51,264 bases of DNA from Paenibacillaceae bacterium (GTDB taxonomy: Bacteria > Bacillota > Clostridia > Lachnospirales > Lachnospiraceae). Under the pieces are notes generated by a model that searched no databases, had not been told where the DNA came from, and saw nothing but the letters and a program-made list of their open reading frames with translations. Shown here piece by piece: positions 33,304 to 41,229 of the stretch. Position 1 is the first letter of the stretch, and each line of letters starts with the position of its first letter. The position numbers and the translations under genes are program-made. The DNA is taken from the NCBI GenBank assembly GCA_015057715.1, contig SVDS01000018.1, positions 1 to 51,264 on the forward strand, read 5' to 3'.

Positions 33304-34577
33304 TAAAATACTCCTTCCTTCCATCCTGTCTTCTTATCTTCCATGAGCGGGTGCTCCTGACCTGCAACGTATCCATCTTCTATGACAATACTACACTCTT
33401 CCCCGGTGCTTACCCTGGTAGCAATGGCCTGCAGTCCTTCTGCTTCCAGCCATTCACCAAACTCCTTAAGGACTTCTAAATCCATCTGCTCCAGCTTGTC
33501 CAAGAGGACGAAACCGCACTCTGGATTCAACTTCCGGACGATAGCCGTGGATACCTTAAGCCGATCGGAACCCGACATGTTGTCCCACTGCTGACCTTTA
33601 TAAACCAGCTCTCCCTCTTTGATAGAAAGTTCCGGTAGCGGAAGCTCGGCTGATTTAAGAAGCTCATTTTTTGCGTCACGGGCTTCATCAAGCTGCTTTG
33701 AAAGCTGATCATACTGCCTGCGGTATTCTCTGGCATCGTCTTCCGCTTTCTCTTTGTCAAGGTTCGCCCGTACTTTCCGGTTAATCTCCTCGATATCAGA
33801 AATGCTGCGCTCCAGTTCTGCTGTAGACTGATCCTCCAGATCCTTCGCATTCATTCTGGCGATGGAAAGATCCGCCCGAACTGCTTCCTGTTTCTTCAGG
33901 AGCTCCTGGATCTGCTCCATAAGTCTCTGGTCTTCCTGTTCTAACTGGTGAAGCCGTTCCCGCTTTCTTTGGTTCTCACCGTTTTGAACCAGGATGTCCT
34001 GTTGCTTTTTAATGAGATCGGAGGCAGATACTAACTCCACCGGTGCATCGTTATAAGCCGGCTGCTCCTTTGCATACTTTTCTTTTTGATCTGCAATACG
34101 CCCAATGGTAAGACGCTCATTGTACTTTTCCTGCTCTTCGCGTTCCAGAGTCAGGAGCTTATCCCCTACCCCAATAATTTTAAGTAGGATCTGGGCTTTT
34201 TCTTTTGAGGTTGATTCCATAAACTTTGGAAGGTTTAATGCGAACTGCTCCACAAAATCATTAAGAAGCTGCTGTCCCCCCTTCTCCCCATTTGGATCTG
34301 TTACCTTCAGGGCACTGTTCTTGCCTTTCCGCTCAACCACAAGACCATTATTCATGGTGATACGCAGGTTTGGTGGAATCACTGACTGATCACGCTGCGC
34401 TTGTGAGGGGCGAAACTTGTCCCCGCCAAGCACCCAGGCAATGGAATCCAGTACAGAGGTCTTTCCCTGGTTGTTTCTGCCTCCAATAATAGTCAGGCCG
34501 TTTGCTGATGGTTCGATCTTTACGGCCTTAATTCGCTTTACATTCTCAATCTCCAATTGATTGATTTTCATAGACAT
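33303..34577 (-). CDS. SbcC/RecN-like ATPase with coiled coil
   Basis: 424 aa. Walker A GRNNQGKTS (about residues 33-41), a long coiled coil (about 190-300) and a C-terminal signature/Walker B half (DNMSGSDRLKVSTAIVRKL, ECGFVLLDKLEQMD). SMC/SbcC-type proteins of this size accompany Sak4-type recombination genes in phages. GGAGG is 9 bases upstream of the ATG. Confidence 0.88.
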   Translation of the reverse strand: MSMKINQLEIENVKRIKAVKIEPSANGLTIIGGRNNQGKTSVLDSIAWVLGGDKFRPSQAQRDQSVIPPNLRITMNNGLVVERKGKNSALKVTDPNGEKGGQQLLNDFVEQFALNLPKFMESTSKEKAQILLKIIGVGDKLLTLEREEQEKYNERLTIGRIADQKEKYAKEQPAYNDAPVELVSASDLIKKQQDILVQNGENQRKRERLHQLEQEDQRLMEQIQELLKKQEAVRADLSIARMNAKDLEDQSTAELERSISDIEEINRKVRANLDKEKAEDDAREYRRQYDQLSKQLDEARDAKNELLKSAELPLPELSIKEGELVYKGQQWDNMSGSDRLKVSTAIVRKLNPECGFVLLDKLEQMDLEVLKEFGEWLEAEGLQAIATRVSTGEECSIVIEDGYVAGQEHPLMEDKKTGWKEGVF

Positions 34578-34623
34578 TGTTGCAATCCTCCTGTGAATCC
34601 CTTATAATAGGGATGTGAATGAT

Positions 34624-34875
34624 TTACGTGTTACCTTGATTCCCTGGGAGTTGCCGCTCCTGGGGTTTCTGCTTCTTGGGAATTGATTCCTCTATTCCCT
34701 CTCTATCATTAAGTCCTTTGGCTACCGCGTAGGCTGCATCCTGGTTATAAATAACTTCGCCTGCATACTCCCGGTTACCAGAATAATCCACCTTACTGAT
34801 ATCTCTTAACCGGTAGACCTGAAAAACCCTTTCATCACCTATAAACTGGAACGATACTTTCCATTTGCCGTACAT
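34624..34875 (-). CDS. Hypothetical phage protein (83 aa)
   Basis: A beta-rich N-terminus (KWKVSFQFIGDERVFQVYRLRD) and a charged Gln/Pro-rich tail. Unrecognised but in operon order with a GAAGGTG ribosome-binding site. Confidence 0.65.
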   Translation of the reverse strand: MYGKWKVSFQFIGDERVFQVYRLRDISKVDYSGNREYAGEVIYNQDAAYAVAKGLNDREGIEESIPKKQKPQERQLPGNQGNT

Positions 34876-34900
34876 GTGATTTCACCTTCTCTCGCTGAAT

Positions 34901-35113
34901 TCATCCTTTACATATCTTAATAGCATCTTCTAGTGTCTTTACTGGTTGAGGAAAGCCTATTACAAAGAATCCGCCTATTTCCGTAACCTCATTATTTGCA
35001 AAGTAGGCAATAAATTGATCCGGCCAGTCCGCATCATAAATTTTCCGGACCCCTTCACCGCCTGCATATAAAAATCTTATGAATGGGATCTTCGCTACTT
35101 CCTGCTGATCCAC
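34901..35113 (-). CDS. Hypothetical phage protein (about 70 aa)
   Basis: The GTG at 35113 with GGAGGTGAG immediately upstream is the likely start; the ATG at 35131 contains this site. The segment FIRFLYAGGEGVRKIYDADWPDQFIAYF has no recognised domain. Confidence 0.62.
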   Translation of the reverse strand: MDQQEVAKIPFIRFLYAGGEGVRKIYDADWPDQFIAYFANNEVTEIGGFFVIGFPQPVKTLEDAIKICKG

Positions 35114-35127
35114 CGACTCACCTCCTC

Positions 35128-35274
35128 TCATATAACTTCCAGCGCACCAACCACCATAAGCATTAATGCCATTGCACCAATGAAGATCACTGCCGGCATG
35201 ATCCGCTTTGCAAACTCCATCAGCTTCGACGGGCGGGTGTCGGTGTAATCATCTAATTTGTCATAGTACCTCAT
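35128..35274 (-). CDS. Single-TM small membrane protein (48 aa)
   Basis: Reads MRYYDKLDDYTDTRPSKLME followed by one transmembrane segment (about residues 27-47, MPAVIFIGAMALMLMVVGAL). GGAGG precedes the ATG, which overlaps the HTH gene stop (ATGA). Function unknown. Confidence 0.65.
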   Translation of the reverse strand: MRYYDKLDDYTDTRPSKLMEFAKRIMPAVIFIGAMALMLMVVGALEVI

Positions 35275-35525
35275 ACGTCCTCCTTTCCTCTGACGATCTG
35301 CAGGATTTCCTGATCACTCAACCCCAATGCTGATACCATAATCCATATATCTTCCAAGCGGAAAGTTTCCGGGTGCTGCCAGCGATATTTTATGGTATTC
35401 TCTGGACGATTTAGGCGTTTGGCAATTTCCTTGTTTCGGATCTGCTTAAGCTCCATGCGCTTTCTGATCGTAGTTCTGGCAATCAGTTTCTTCTGTTCAA
35501 AATCACTTAGTTTTAACTTTGGCAC
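35271..35525 (-). CDS. HTH regulator (Cro/phage-associated XRE-like)
   Basis: 84 aa with a helix-turn-helix: KQIRNKEIAKRLNRPENTIKYRWQHPE. GTG start at 35525 with GGAGGG upstream. The second gene of the leftward early operon. Probably a regulator of lytic development. Confidence 0.75.
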   Translation of the reverse strand: MPKLKLSDFEQKKLIARTTIRKRMELKQIRNKEIAKRLNRPENTIKYRWQHPETFRLEDIWIMVSALGLSDQEILQIVRGKEDV

Positions 35526-35549
35526 TTATTTCCCTCCTTTTTTAAAGCA

Positions 35550-35747
35550 CTATGAATCCTTGGAATTTTCCAATAGACTGTCTACAGTCACACCTAACAT
35601 TTTCGCTACTCTTTTTAAGCTTTTTGCTGTAGGGCTTACCTTATTCCATTTGCACAAACTTCCAATTGATAAGCCCGTCTCCGTTTCTATAAAATTAATG
35701 GATAAACCAGACTTCTTAGCGGCTGCGCAAATATTGTCATATACCAT
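35550..35747 (-). CDS. Cro-like XRE regulator
   Basis: About 65 aa HTH_3 protein (NICAAAKKSGLSINFIETETGLSIGSLCKWNKVSPTAKSL). It is the first gene left of the operator region, where Cro proteins lie. The ATG at 35747 is chosen; a TTG at 35810 would place the start inside the operator at 35795-35807. A GGAGGTGA further upstream leaves the exact start uncertain. Confidence 0.78.
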   Translation of the reverse strand: MVYDNICAAAKKSGLSINFIETETGLSIGSLCKWNKVSPTAKSLKRVAKMLGVTVDSLLENSKDS

Positions 35748-35816
35748 AATTTGATTTTCTTCCTGTTTCGTAAAATCACCTCCATTTTTTAGTTCTGAAA
35801 AAATCGCCAAAATATA

Positions 35817-35845
35817 TTGACTTACTTCTGAAAATATTCTATAAT
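35817..35845 (+). promoter_or_regulatory. Rightward promoter for the repressor gene
   Basis: TTGACT, 17-base spacer, TATAAT. Points to the CI-like gene 155 bases downstream; the transcript would cross three operator copies. Confidence 0.8.
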
Positions 35846-35929
35846 TTAATTGTCGATCAAATTTAACAAAAAATTTCCAGATATTTTTATCGCTATAGTT
35901 ATGCGATTTTTTCAGAACCCTATAATCAC

Positions 35930-35957
35930 ATTATACGCGATAATTTCAGAATGTCAA
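35930..35957 (-). promoter_or_regulatory. Leftward early (lytic) promoter
   Basis: Minus strand TTGACA (35957-35952), 16-base spacer, TATAAT (35935-35930). The operator at 35937-35949 occupies the spacer, so a bound repressor would block it. Confidence 0.82.
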
Positions 35958-36000
35958 GGATGTTTTTGCGATTTTTTCAGGATTATTAAGGAGCGCAAAA

Positions 36001-36383
36001 TGGATCTTAAAGAGCGTATCAAAGAGTTGTGTAAGAAAAACAATATTTCAATGAATCAATTAGAGCAAGAACTTGATTTTGGTAAAGGATATATTAGTAA
36101 GCTAGGGAAAAGTACACCCAATGCTACGAAAATTCAACAACTGGCTAATCGGCTAGGAGTTACGGTAGATTACCTCATGACCGGCAATTCCGATGATGAT
36201 AACGATCATTATTATACTAATGAGGAAACTCGGGAAATAGCTCAGGAGATTTTTGAAAATCCAGATCTGAAATCATTGTTTCATGCCGCAAGAGACTTGC
36301 CACCAGAAAGGTTAAAGGCACATTTAACTTTTATACAGTCCCTAAAAGAGCAAGAAGACAAGCATAATGACGAAGGGTGTTGA
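36001..36383 (+). CDS. CI-like repressor, XRE family
   Basis: 127 aa. The HTH is in the N-terminal 60 residues (NNISMNQLEQELDFGKGYISKLGKS, RLGVTVDYLMTG). The C-terminal region (about 75-127) is helical and has no peptidase dyad, so this is not a LexA-type self-cleaving repressor. The ATG at 36001 has AAGGAG 7 bases upstream; the open frame extends upstream to 35850 through the operators but lacks a credible start there. Confidence 0.88.
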
Positions 36384-36388
36384 TACGG

Positions 36389-36613
36389 ATGAATAATCCT
36401 TTGCTCACCGAAGCAATAGGGGTACATTTTTTAGATATGGATACAGGAATTGAAGAACAAGTGATTTGTAACACTGACGGGAGTTTTACTATCATAATTA
36501 ATTCAAGACTAAATCAGGAGCGGCAGATGCTGGCATACCAGCACGCTCTCCTACATATTGCAAATGACGATTTTTATAAGATAAATGCTGATTCTGTAGA
36601 ATTAGCCATGTAA
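36389..36613 (+). CDS. Short degenerate ImmA/IrrE-like protein
   Basis: About 74 aa. The C-terminal QHALLHIANDDFYK aligns with the HExxH helix of ImmA/IrrE peptidases, but Ala replaces the catalytic Glu. Most of the peptidase domain is absent. It directly follows the repressor gene, where ImmA normally resides. It may have kept a binding role in repressor control; this is inference. A GTG at 36377 is an alternative start. Confidence 0.62.
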   Translation: MNNPLLTEAIGVHFLDMDTGIEEQVICNTDGSFTIIINSRLNQERQMLAYQHALLHIANDDFYKINADSVELAM

Positions 36614-36677
36614 AGAGTTTTGTTTTGAATTATCAGCCTATGGCTTTTAATAATTACAAGAAGAAAGGGGGAGGAAA

Positions 36678-37745
36678 ATGGATTTCATTGATGAATTGAA
36701 ACTATTTTCTGAACGAGTAAAGCAACGTAAAGAGCAAATACCAACTGAGGAGGCTACCAAAATGTCATTGATAGTCCCGTTCTTCCAATTGTTGGGATAT
36801 GATGTGTTTAATCCTGACGAATTCATGCCAGAGTATGTGGCTGATGTTGGTATTAAAAAAGGTGAAAAGGTCGATTATGCAATTCTATTCGAAGGAAAAC
36901 CATTAATACTCATTGAGTGTAAATGGTGCGGTTCTAATCTTGACCAGCATAGTTCCCAACTTTTTAGATACTTCGGAACAAGTACTGCAAAATTCGGTAT
37001 CCTCACAAATGGCATTGTCTACAGATTCTATACCGATTTGGATGAATCAAATAAAATGGATCTTACTCCATTTTTAGAGATTAATATGCTGGATATTAAA
37101 GAGAGTTATGTAAATGAATTAAAAAAGTTCTCTAAACAAAATTTTGATGTGGATAATATCTTTAATACAGCGTCAGAACTGAAATATTCAAAATTAATAA
37201 AAGAATATGTAAAAATGCAATTAGATAATCCTGATGATAATTTTGTAAAGTTTATTCTTACAAGCGTATACGAAGGTGTAAAAACACAAAATGTTATTGA
37301 TAAGTTTAAACCAATAGTAAAAAAATCCTTTAATGGTTTTATTAATGAAACCATGAACGATAAAATTTCAAGCGCACTTAAAAGTAACGATGAAGTAGCA
37401 GTCACTGAGCAACTGGACTCAGAAATATCAGAACATACCGACACGAATCAAAGTGGGGTTATAACAACAGAGGAAGAGATACAATCGTTTTATATCATTA
37501 AAGGAATGTTAGCTGAATTTGCAATACCATCTGATATTACATATCGTGATACTGAAAGTTATTTTGGAATACTTTATAAAGATAATAATCGCAAACCGAT
37601 CTGCAGGATAAATCTTGACAAAAAGAAGAGACAAATTTTGATCCCAGATGAGCACAAAAATTTTACACGACATTATATCGATACAATGGATGATATCTAT
37701 AATTATAAGCAAGAATTAATTGACTGTCTTAATAGATATCTATAA
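36678..37745 (+). CDS. Type I restriction HsdR N-terminal-domain protein
   Basis: 355 aa. The N-terminal about 140 residues carry a PD-(D/E)xK nuclease core: D66 in KVDYAILFEGK, then E80-C-K82. This matches the HSDR_N domain without the helicase motor. The C-terminal region (about 260-355) is a separate alpha/beta domain. GGGGGAGG precedes the ATG. Present in the lysogeny-expressed region between repressor and integrase, so a defence or superinfection role is plausible. Confidence 0.83.
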   Translation: MDFIDELKLFSERVKQRKEQIPTEEATKMSLIVPFFQLLGYDVFNPDEFMPEYVADVGIKKGEKVDYAILFEGKPLILIECKWCGSNLDQHSSQLFRYFGTSTAKFGILTNGIVYRFYTDLDESNKMDLTPFLEINMLDIKESYVNELKKFSKQNFDVDNIFNTASELKYSKLIKEYVKMQLDNPDDNFVKFILTSVYEGVKTQNVIDKFKPIVKKSFNGFINETMNDKISSALKSNDEVAVTEQLDSEISEHTDTNQSGVITTEEEIQSFYIIKGMLAEFAIPSDITYRDTESYFGILYKDNNRKPICRINLDKKKRQILIPDEHKNFTRHYIDTMDDIYNYKQELIDCLNRYL

Positions 37746-37920
37746 TTAATATTGAAAAACCGCCCGGTGCTACCAACACCGAACGGCTCTCAAATAGATA
37801 TTCTCTTACCGAATGTTCCGGAAAGATATGATATCAAATGTCAACCACATTATATCATTTTCGGAGCGCACTGACAAGGGGCGTTATTTTTATACCCAAA
37901 AATAGAAAGGAAATGATATT
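37746..37920. other. Intergenic region before integrase
   Basis: Contains an imperfect hairpin (CCG-c-CCGGTG with CACCG-aa-CGG, about 37761-37785) that may end the nuclease transcript, although no T-run follows. AAAGGAAATGATATT provides the integrase ribosome-binding site. No other gene seen. Confidence 0.45.
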
Positions 37921-39006
37921 ATGGCAACAGCAAAGAAACTGCCCTCCGGGTCCTGGAGGGTTCAGATCTACAGTCATACCGAATCAACTTTACTGCCAGA
38001 CGGATCTTCCAAAAACAAAAGAATATATAAATCTTTTACCAGCGATGATCCTTCTCCGAAGGGAAAAAGGCAGATTGAAAAAGAAGCTGCTCTATGGGCC
38101 GCAAATAAGGAACTGGATTCAAAGAGTTATAACAAGACTATTGGGGATATGATAAATGACTACTGTGCTGCAAAAAGTAACGTACTCTCTCCCACCACAA
38201 TAAATGGATATAAGTCTATTAAAGAAAATATGATGAAGAGCATATCTGAACTAAAGGCTGATCGTGTAGGGAACGATATAATCCAACAATGGATTAATGA
38301 AATCTCAATAGACAAATCTCCCAAAACCGTTAGAAATGCTCACGGACTTCTGGTAGCTGCATATGATCTTTACTATCCTGAAAGACGTATTCGGATAAAG
38401 CTACCGCAAAAAATAAAAAAGACTACTTATACCCCTTCTGACGAAGATATAAAAATTCTCATGGATCATTTTAAATGTGATAACGAAATGTTGAAAGCCG
38501 TCTGTCTGGCAGCATTTGGTACTCTTCGCCGATCAGAAATCTGCGCCTTGACAGCAGATGATGTACATGGCTGTACTATTGCAGTAAACAAGGCGATGGT
38601 CAGAGTTTCAAGAGGTGAATGGACAATAAAAACTACGAAAACAGTATCCAGTACAAGAGAGATAATAATGCCTCAGTTTGTAATTGATATGCTGCCAAAA
38701 TCAGGGAAGTTAGTAGAAGTCGGAGCTCCCGATAATATATCAAATCGATTTGCAAGAGCTATCAAAAAGCTAAAACTTGGGGAGATTCGCTTTCATGACT
38801 TAAGACATTACGCCGCTTCCATCATGCACGCGCTGAATGTACCAGATCAATATATTATGCAGCGTGGGGGATGGTCTTCAGATAAAACCTTAAAGCAGGT
38901 CTATCGTGGTACGATTAATGATTATGAGCAGAAATATGTAGATGTCACTATTAAACATTTTGAATCGATGCAACACGAAATGCAACACAAAAATAAAAAA
39001 GCCTAG
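37921..39006 (+). CDS. int: Tyrosine recombinase (phage integrase)
   Basis: 361 aa. An N-terminal arm-binding region (AKKLPSGSWRVQIYSHTE), a core-binding domain (about 72-170) and the catalytic domain. Active-site residues are R203 (TLRRSEI), H292 and R295 (HDLRH), W318 (GGW, replacing His as is common) and Y328. It catalyses integration and excision at the adjacent tRNA-Ala gene. ATG with AAAGGAAAT upstream. Confidence 0.95.
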   Translation: MATAKKLPSGSWRVQIYSHTESTLLPDGSSKNKRIYKSFTSDDPSPKGKRQIEKEAALWAANKELDSKSYNKTIGDMINDYCAAKSNVLSPTTINGYKSIKENMMKSISELKADRVGNDIIQQWINEISIDKSPKTVRNAHGLLVAAYDLYYPERRIRIKLPQKIKKTTYTPSDEDIKILMDHFKCDNEMLKAVCLAAFGTLRRSEICALTADDVHGCTIAVNKAMVRVSRGEWTIKTTKTVSSTREIIMPQFVIDMLPKSGKLVEVGAPDNISNRFARAIKKLKLGEIRFHDLRHYAASIMHALNVPDQYIMQRGGWSSDKTLKQVYRGTINDYEQKYVDVTIKHFESMQHEMQHKNKKA

Positions 39007-39026
39007 TATTTACTAGACTTTTACGA

Positions 39027-39099
<73 letters not shown>

Positions 39100-39108
39100 A
39101 TGACGGCT

Positions 39109-39137
39109 ATTATAGCAAAGAGTAAAAAAAATTGCAA
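39109..39137 (-). promoter_or_regulatory. Promoter of tRNA-Ala
   Basis: Minus strand TTGCAA (39137-39132), 17-base spacer, TATAAT (39114-39109), about 10 bases before the mature tRNA 5' end. Confidence 0.8.
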
Positions 39138-39144
39138 CTAGATA

Positions 39145-39172
39145 TTGCATTTAATAAAAAAAATGTTATAAT
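39145..39172 (+). promoter_or_regulatory. Promoter of the FMN riboswitch-ribU transcript
   Basis: TTGCAT, 16-base spacer, TATAAT, ending about 20 bases before the riboswitch. Confidence 0.75.
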
Positions 39173-39194
39173 ACATTCAGAACAACTGCATATA

Positions 39195-39310
39195 GATGTC
39201 TTCAGGGCAGGGTGAAATTCCCGACCGGCGGTAAAGTCCGCGAGCGCTCAGAGCGCAGAATTGGTTAGATTCCAATACCGACAGTAAAGTCTGGATGAAA
39301 GAAGATGTGT
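39195..39310 (+). ncRNA. FMN riboswitch (RFN element)
   Basis: Conserved RFN blocks are visible in order: TTCAGGGCAGGGTGAAATTCCC, GACCGGCGGTA, AGTCCGCGAGC, then TTGGTTAGATTCCAATACCGACAG, AGTCTGGATGAAAGAAGA. FMN binding lowers expression of the downstream riboflavin transporter, here probably through the terminator at 39341. Confidence 0.96.
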
Positions 39311-39340
39311 TAAATGATGATAATACACCTGTCTATTTTT

Positions 39341-39379
39341 AACACCTGAAAGACACTCTTTCAGGTGTTACTTATTTTT
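39341..39379 (+). terminator. Riboswitch-controlled terminator before ribU
   Basis: Perfect 12-bp stem AACACCTGAAAG/CTTTCAGGTGTT (39341-39352 with 39358-39369), 5-base loop, then ACTTATTTTT. Lies between the aptamer and the ribU ribosome-binding site. Confidence 0.88.
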
Positions 39380-39394
39380 CAGGAGGTCTGTATC

Positions 39395-40063
39395 ATGAAT
39401 ATGAGCAGAAAAGCAAACAAGTTAACTGTAATGGCAATGTTATGCGCATTGGCATTCGTAGCCGTAGTGGCAATCCGGATTCCGTTAATCCCTATCGTTC
39501 CGTTTTTAGAATATGAACCCAAAGATGTGATTATCCTGACCGGTGGATTCTTATTTGGTCCTATGTCCGCAGCTGTGATCTCCATCATCGTCTCTTTCAT
39601 CGAAATGTTTACAATCAGCAGCACAGGAATTATCGGACTTATTATGAACATCCTTTCCACAGTGGCCTTTGTTTGTCCTGCTGCCTATCTCTATAAGAAA
39701 CACCATTCCATGAAGGGTGCCTTCCTTGGTATGGTTGCCGGAACTCTTCTTATGACGCTGATTATGGTGCTTTGGAACTATCTAATTACACCAATTTACA
39801 TGGGTTACCCCAGAGAAGCGGTTGCGAAGCTTCTGCTCCCTGCTTTCGTACCTTTTAATATGCTGAAAGGCGGAATTAATACAGGACTGACGCTGTTAAT
39901 CTACAAGCCACTGGTTACTACACTGAGGAAATCCAATCTTTTGAACTTTACTGATACTGCATCTGAGAAAAAGCGCAGTTTTAACCTTGGTATGACACTT
40001 ACAGCTGTAGTCGTTTTAGCTACCTGCGTTATGATAATTATGGTAATGAAAGGCTCAATGTAA
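39395..40063 (+). CDS. ribU: Riboflavin ECF transporter S component RibU
   Basis: 222 aa integral membrane protein with about six hydrophobic segments. The conserved N-terminal helix (MLCALAFVAVVAIRIPLIPIVPFLEYEPKDVIIL) with the EPKD motif identifies RibU. It takes up riboflavin with the shared energising module EcfAA'T, encoded elsewhere. Start ATG at 39395 with AGGAGG upstream. Controlled by the FMN riboswitch. Confidence 0.95.
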   Translation: MNMSRKANKLTVMAMLCALAFVAVVAIRIPLIPIVPFLEYEPKDVIILTGGFLFGPMSAAVISIIVSFIEMFTISSTGIIGLIMNILSTVAFVCPAAYLYKKHHSMKGAFLGMVAGTLLMTLIMVLWNYLITPIYMGYPREAVAKLLLPAFVPFNMLKGGINTGLTLLIYKPLVTTLRKSNLLNFTDTASEKKRSFNLGMTLTAVVVLATCVMIIMVMKGSM

Positions 40064-40098
40064 ATAAATAAACAAATAAGTAAGTAAATAATAAATCG

Positions 40099-40143
40099 AA
40101 AAAGGTCCGCCCGGTTCATTCAACAACCGGCAGGACCTTTTTT
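40099..40143. terminator. Bidirectional terminator between ribU and DUF4846 gene
   Basis: AAAAAGGTCC / GGACCTTTTT outer stem with an inner CCGGTT/AACCGG stem, T-runs on both strands. Serves ribU (plus) and the exported protein gene (minus). Confidence 0.88.
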
Positions 40144-40157
40144 CTCTTTCTATCTCT

Positions 40158-41129
40158 TTATCTCGAAAATTCTCTCCAACGCTTCAGACTGTCTATGGAA
40201 AATGTATATTCCGGCGTTATAACCGTATCCTTAATCTCATTGCTATAATACCATGGATCCTCATCGTGAAGGGGATTATTCAGTACATGAAACTCCTGCG
40301 CCGGCATATATCCCTGTGCCAGTAAAAAGCACCGGTTTCCAGACTCATCCTCTGCCACATCCACAACCATAACGCAATGCCCAGGACTTCCTCCCCGAAT
40401 CAGTAAATCACCTGCCAGCACCTGGCTTAAATCGGTGCTTGTACACTCTTTTTCAAGAGAAAGGGTTCCCGCATATACCATAACCTGCCGTAAATATTTT
40501 ACAAAGCTTTCCCTGCTATCATCATAACCTGCCTTCTGCACCCAGGATACCTTGTTATTATCCACCAGCAAACGCTTTCCTGCTCTCCAGGACGGATAGT
40601 CCATTAAAAATCCGCTGGTTAAATGAAATGAGATACCATTATAAGCACCCACCGACCATAAGTATTCTCCGTATATTCGTATTACGCTGTCTGCACATTG
40701 CTGTAAATCACCTTCTACCAAAGGCATGGAAAATACTGCAGCGTGGACATCCTGACGCCTTTTCTCCTTACCGTCATATAAAAGAACAGGACTCTTGTCC
40801 GGCTTCATGGAATACTGTCTTAAATACCCCTGTAAACTCCCGGCTGGTTTCTCCAGCCTTTTATAACCGGCAGGAACCAGGAAACGGCTCTCCAGCGTAG
40901 CACCGGCAGGATCTAAAAGCGAAACTTTACCGCCAGCCACAACGCTTTTGTCCGTCGTGTTTTCTTTCTGGCTCTCTTCCAGAGAAACCATAGAAAGACT
41001 TTGTTCCGGCGCAGCTGCATGAGGCACAGGCAGCTCTTTCAGCGCAATCTGTGAATGACCTGACCGCACCGAAACAGCTGCCATACAAAGTATCGCCCCG
41101 GTTATCAATAAACTGATGGTTCGCTTCAT
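40158..41129 (-). CDS. Exported DUF4846 protein
   Basis: 323 aa with an N-terminal signal or anchor (KRTISLLITGAILCMAAVSV). The domain (about 75-315) shows family patterns: SFHLTSGFLMDYPSWRAGKR, GDLLIRGGSPGHCVMVVDVA, LLAQGYMPAQEFHVLNNP. Cys/His residues in PGHCVMV and the layout recall NlpC/P60-like folds, but enzymatic activity is unproven. A single gene with GGGGG upstream and a shared terminator. Confidence 0.82.
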   Translation of the reverse strand: MKRTISLLITGAILCMAAVSVRSGHSQIALKELPVPHAAAPEQSLSMVSLEESQKENTTDKSVVAGGKVSLLDPAGATLESRFLVPAGYKRLEKPAGSLQGYLRQYSMKPDKSPVLLYDGKEKRRQDVHAAVFSMPLVEGDLQQCADSVIRIYGEYLWSVGAYNGISFHLTSGFLMDYPSWRAGKRLLVDNNKVSWVQKAGYDDSRESFVKYLRQVMVYAGTLSLEKECTSTDLSQVLAGDLLIRGGSPGHCVMVVDVAEDESGNRCFLLAQGYMPAQEFHVLNNPLHDEDPWYYSNEIKDTVITPEYTFSIDSLKRWREFSR

Positions 41130-41229
41130 AATAAGACCCCCTGCATACTGGTAGTGTTTTCCACACTCTTTTCTAACATTGTAGCATAGTCTTATTTTGA
41201 TTACCAGAAGGAATCTTGACTCTTACCTC

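Larger units (their letters stand above)
35795..35980. repeat. Four 13-bp operator copies, consensus GCGATTTTTTCAG
   Basis: Copies at 35795-35807 (minus strand), 35903-35915, 35937-35949 (GCGATAATTTCAG) and 35968-35980 (plus strand). They lie between the Cro-like and CI-like genes and straddle the two promoters, as expected of a lysogeny switch. Confidence 0.82.

Noticed and set aside
35850-36000. N-terminal extension of the CI-like repressor by 50 codons
   Set aside because: It would run through the operators and leftward promoter, and the ATG at 36001 has an AAGGAG site at the right distance.
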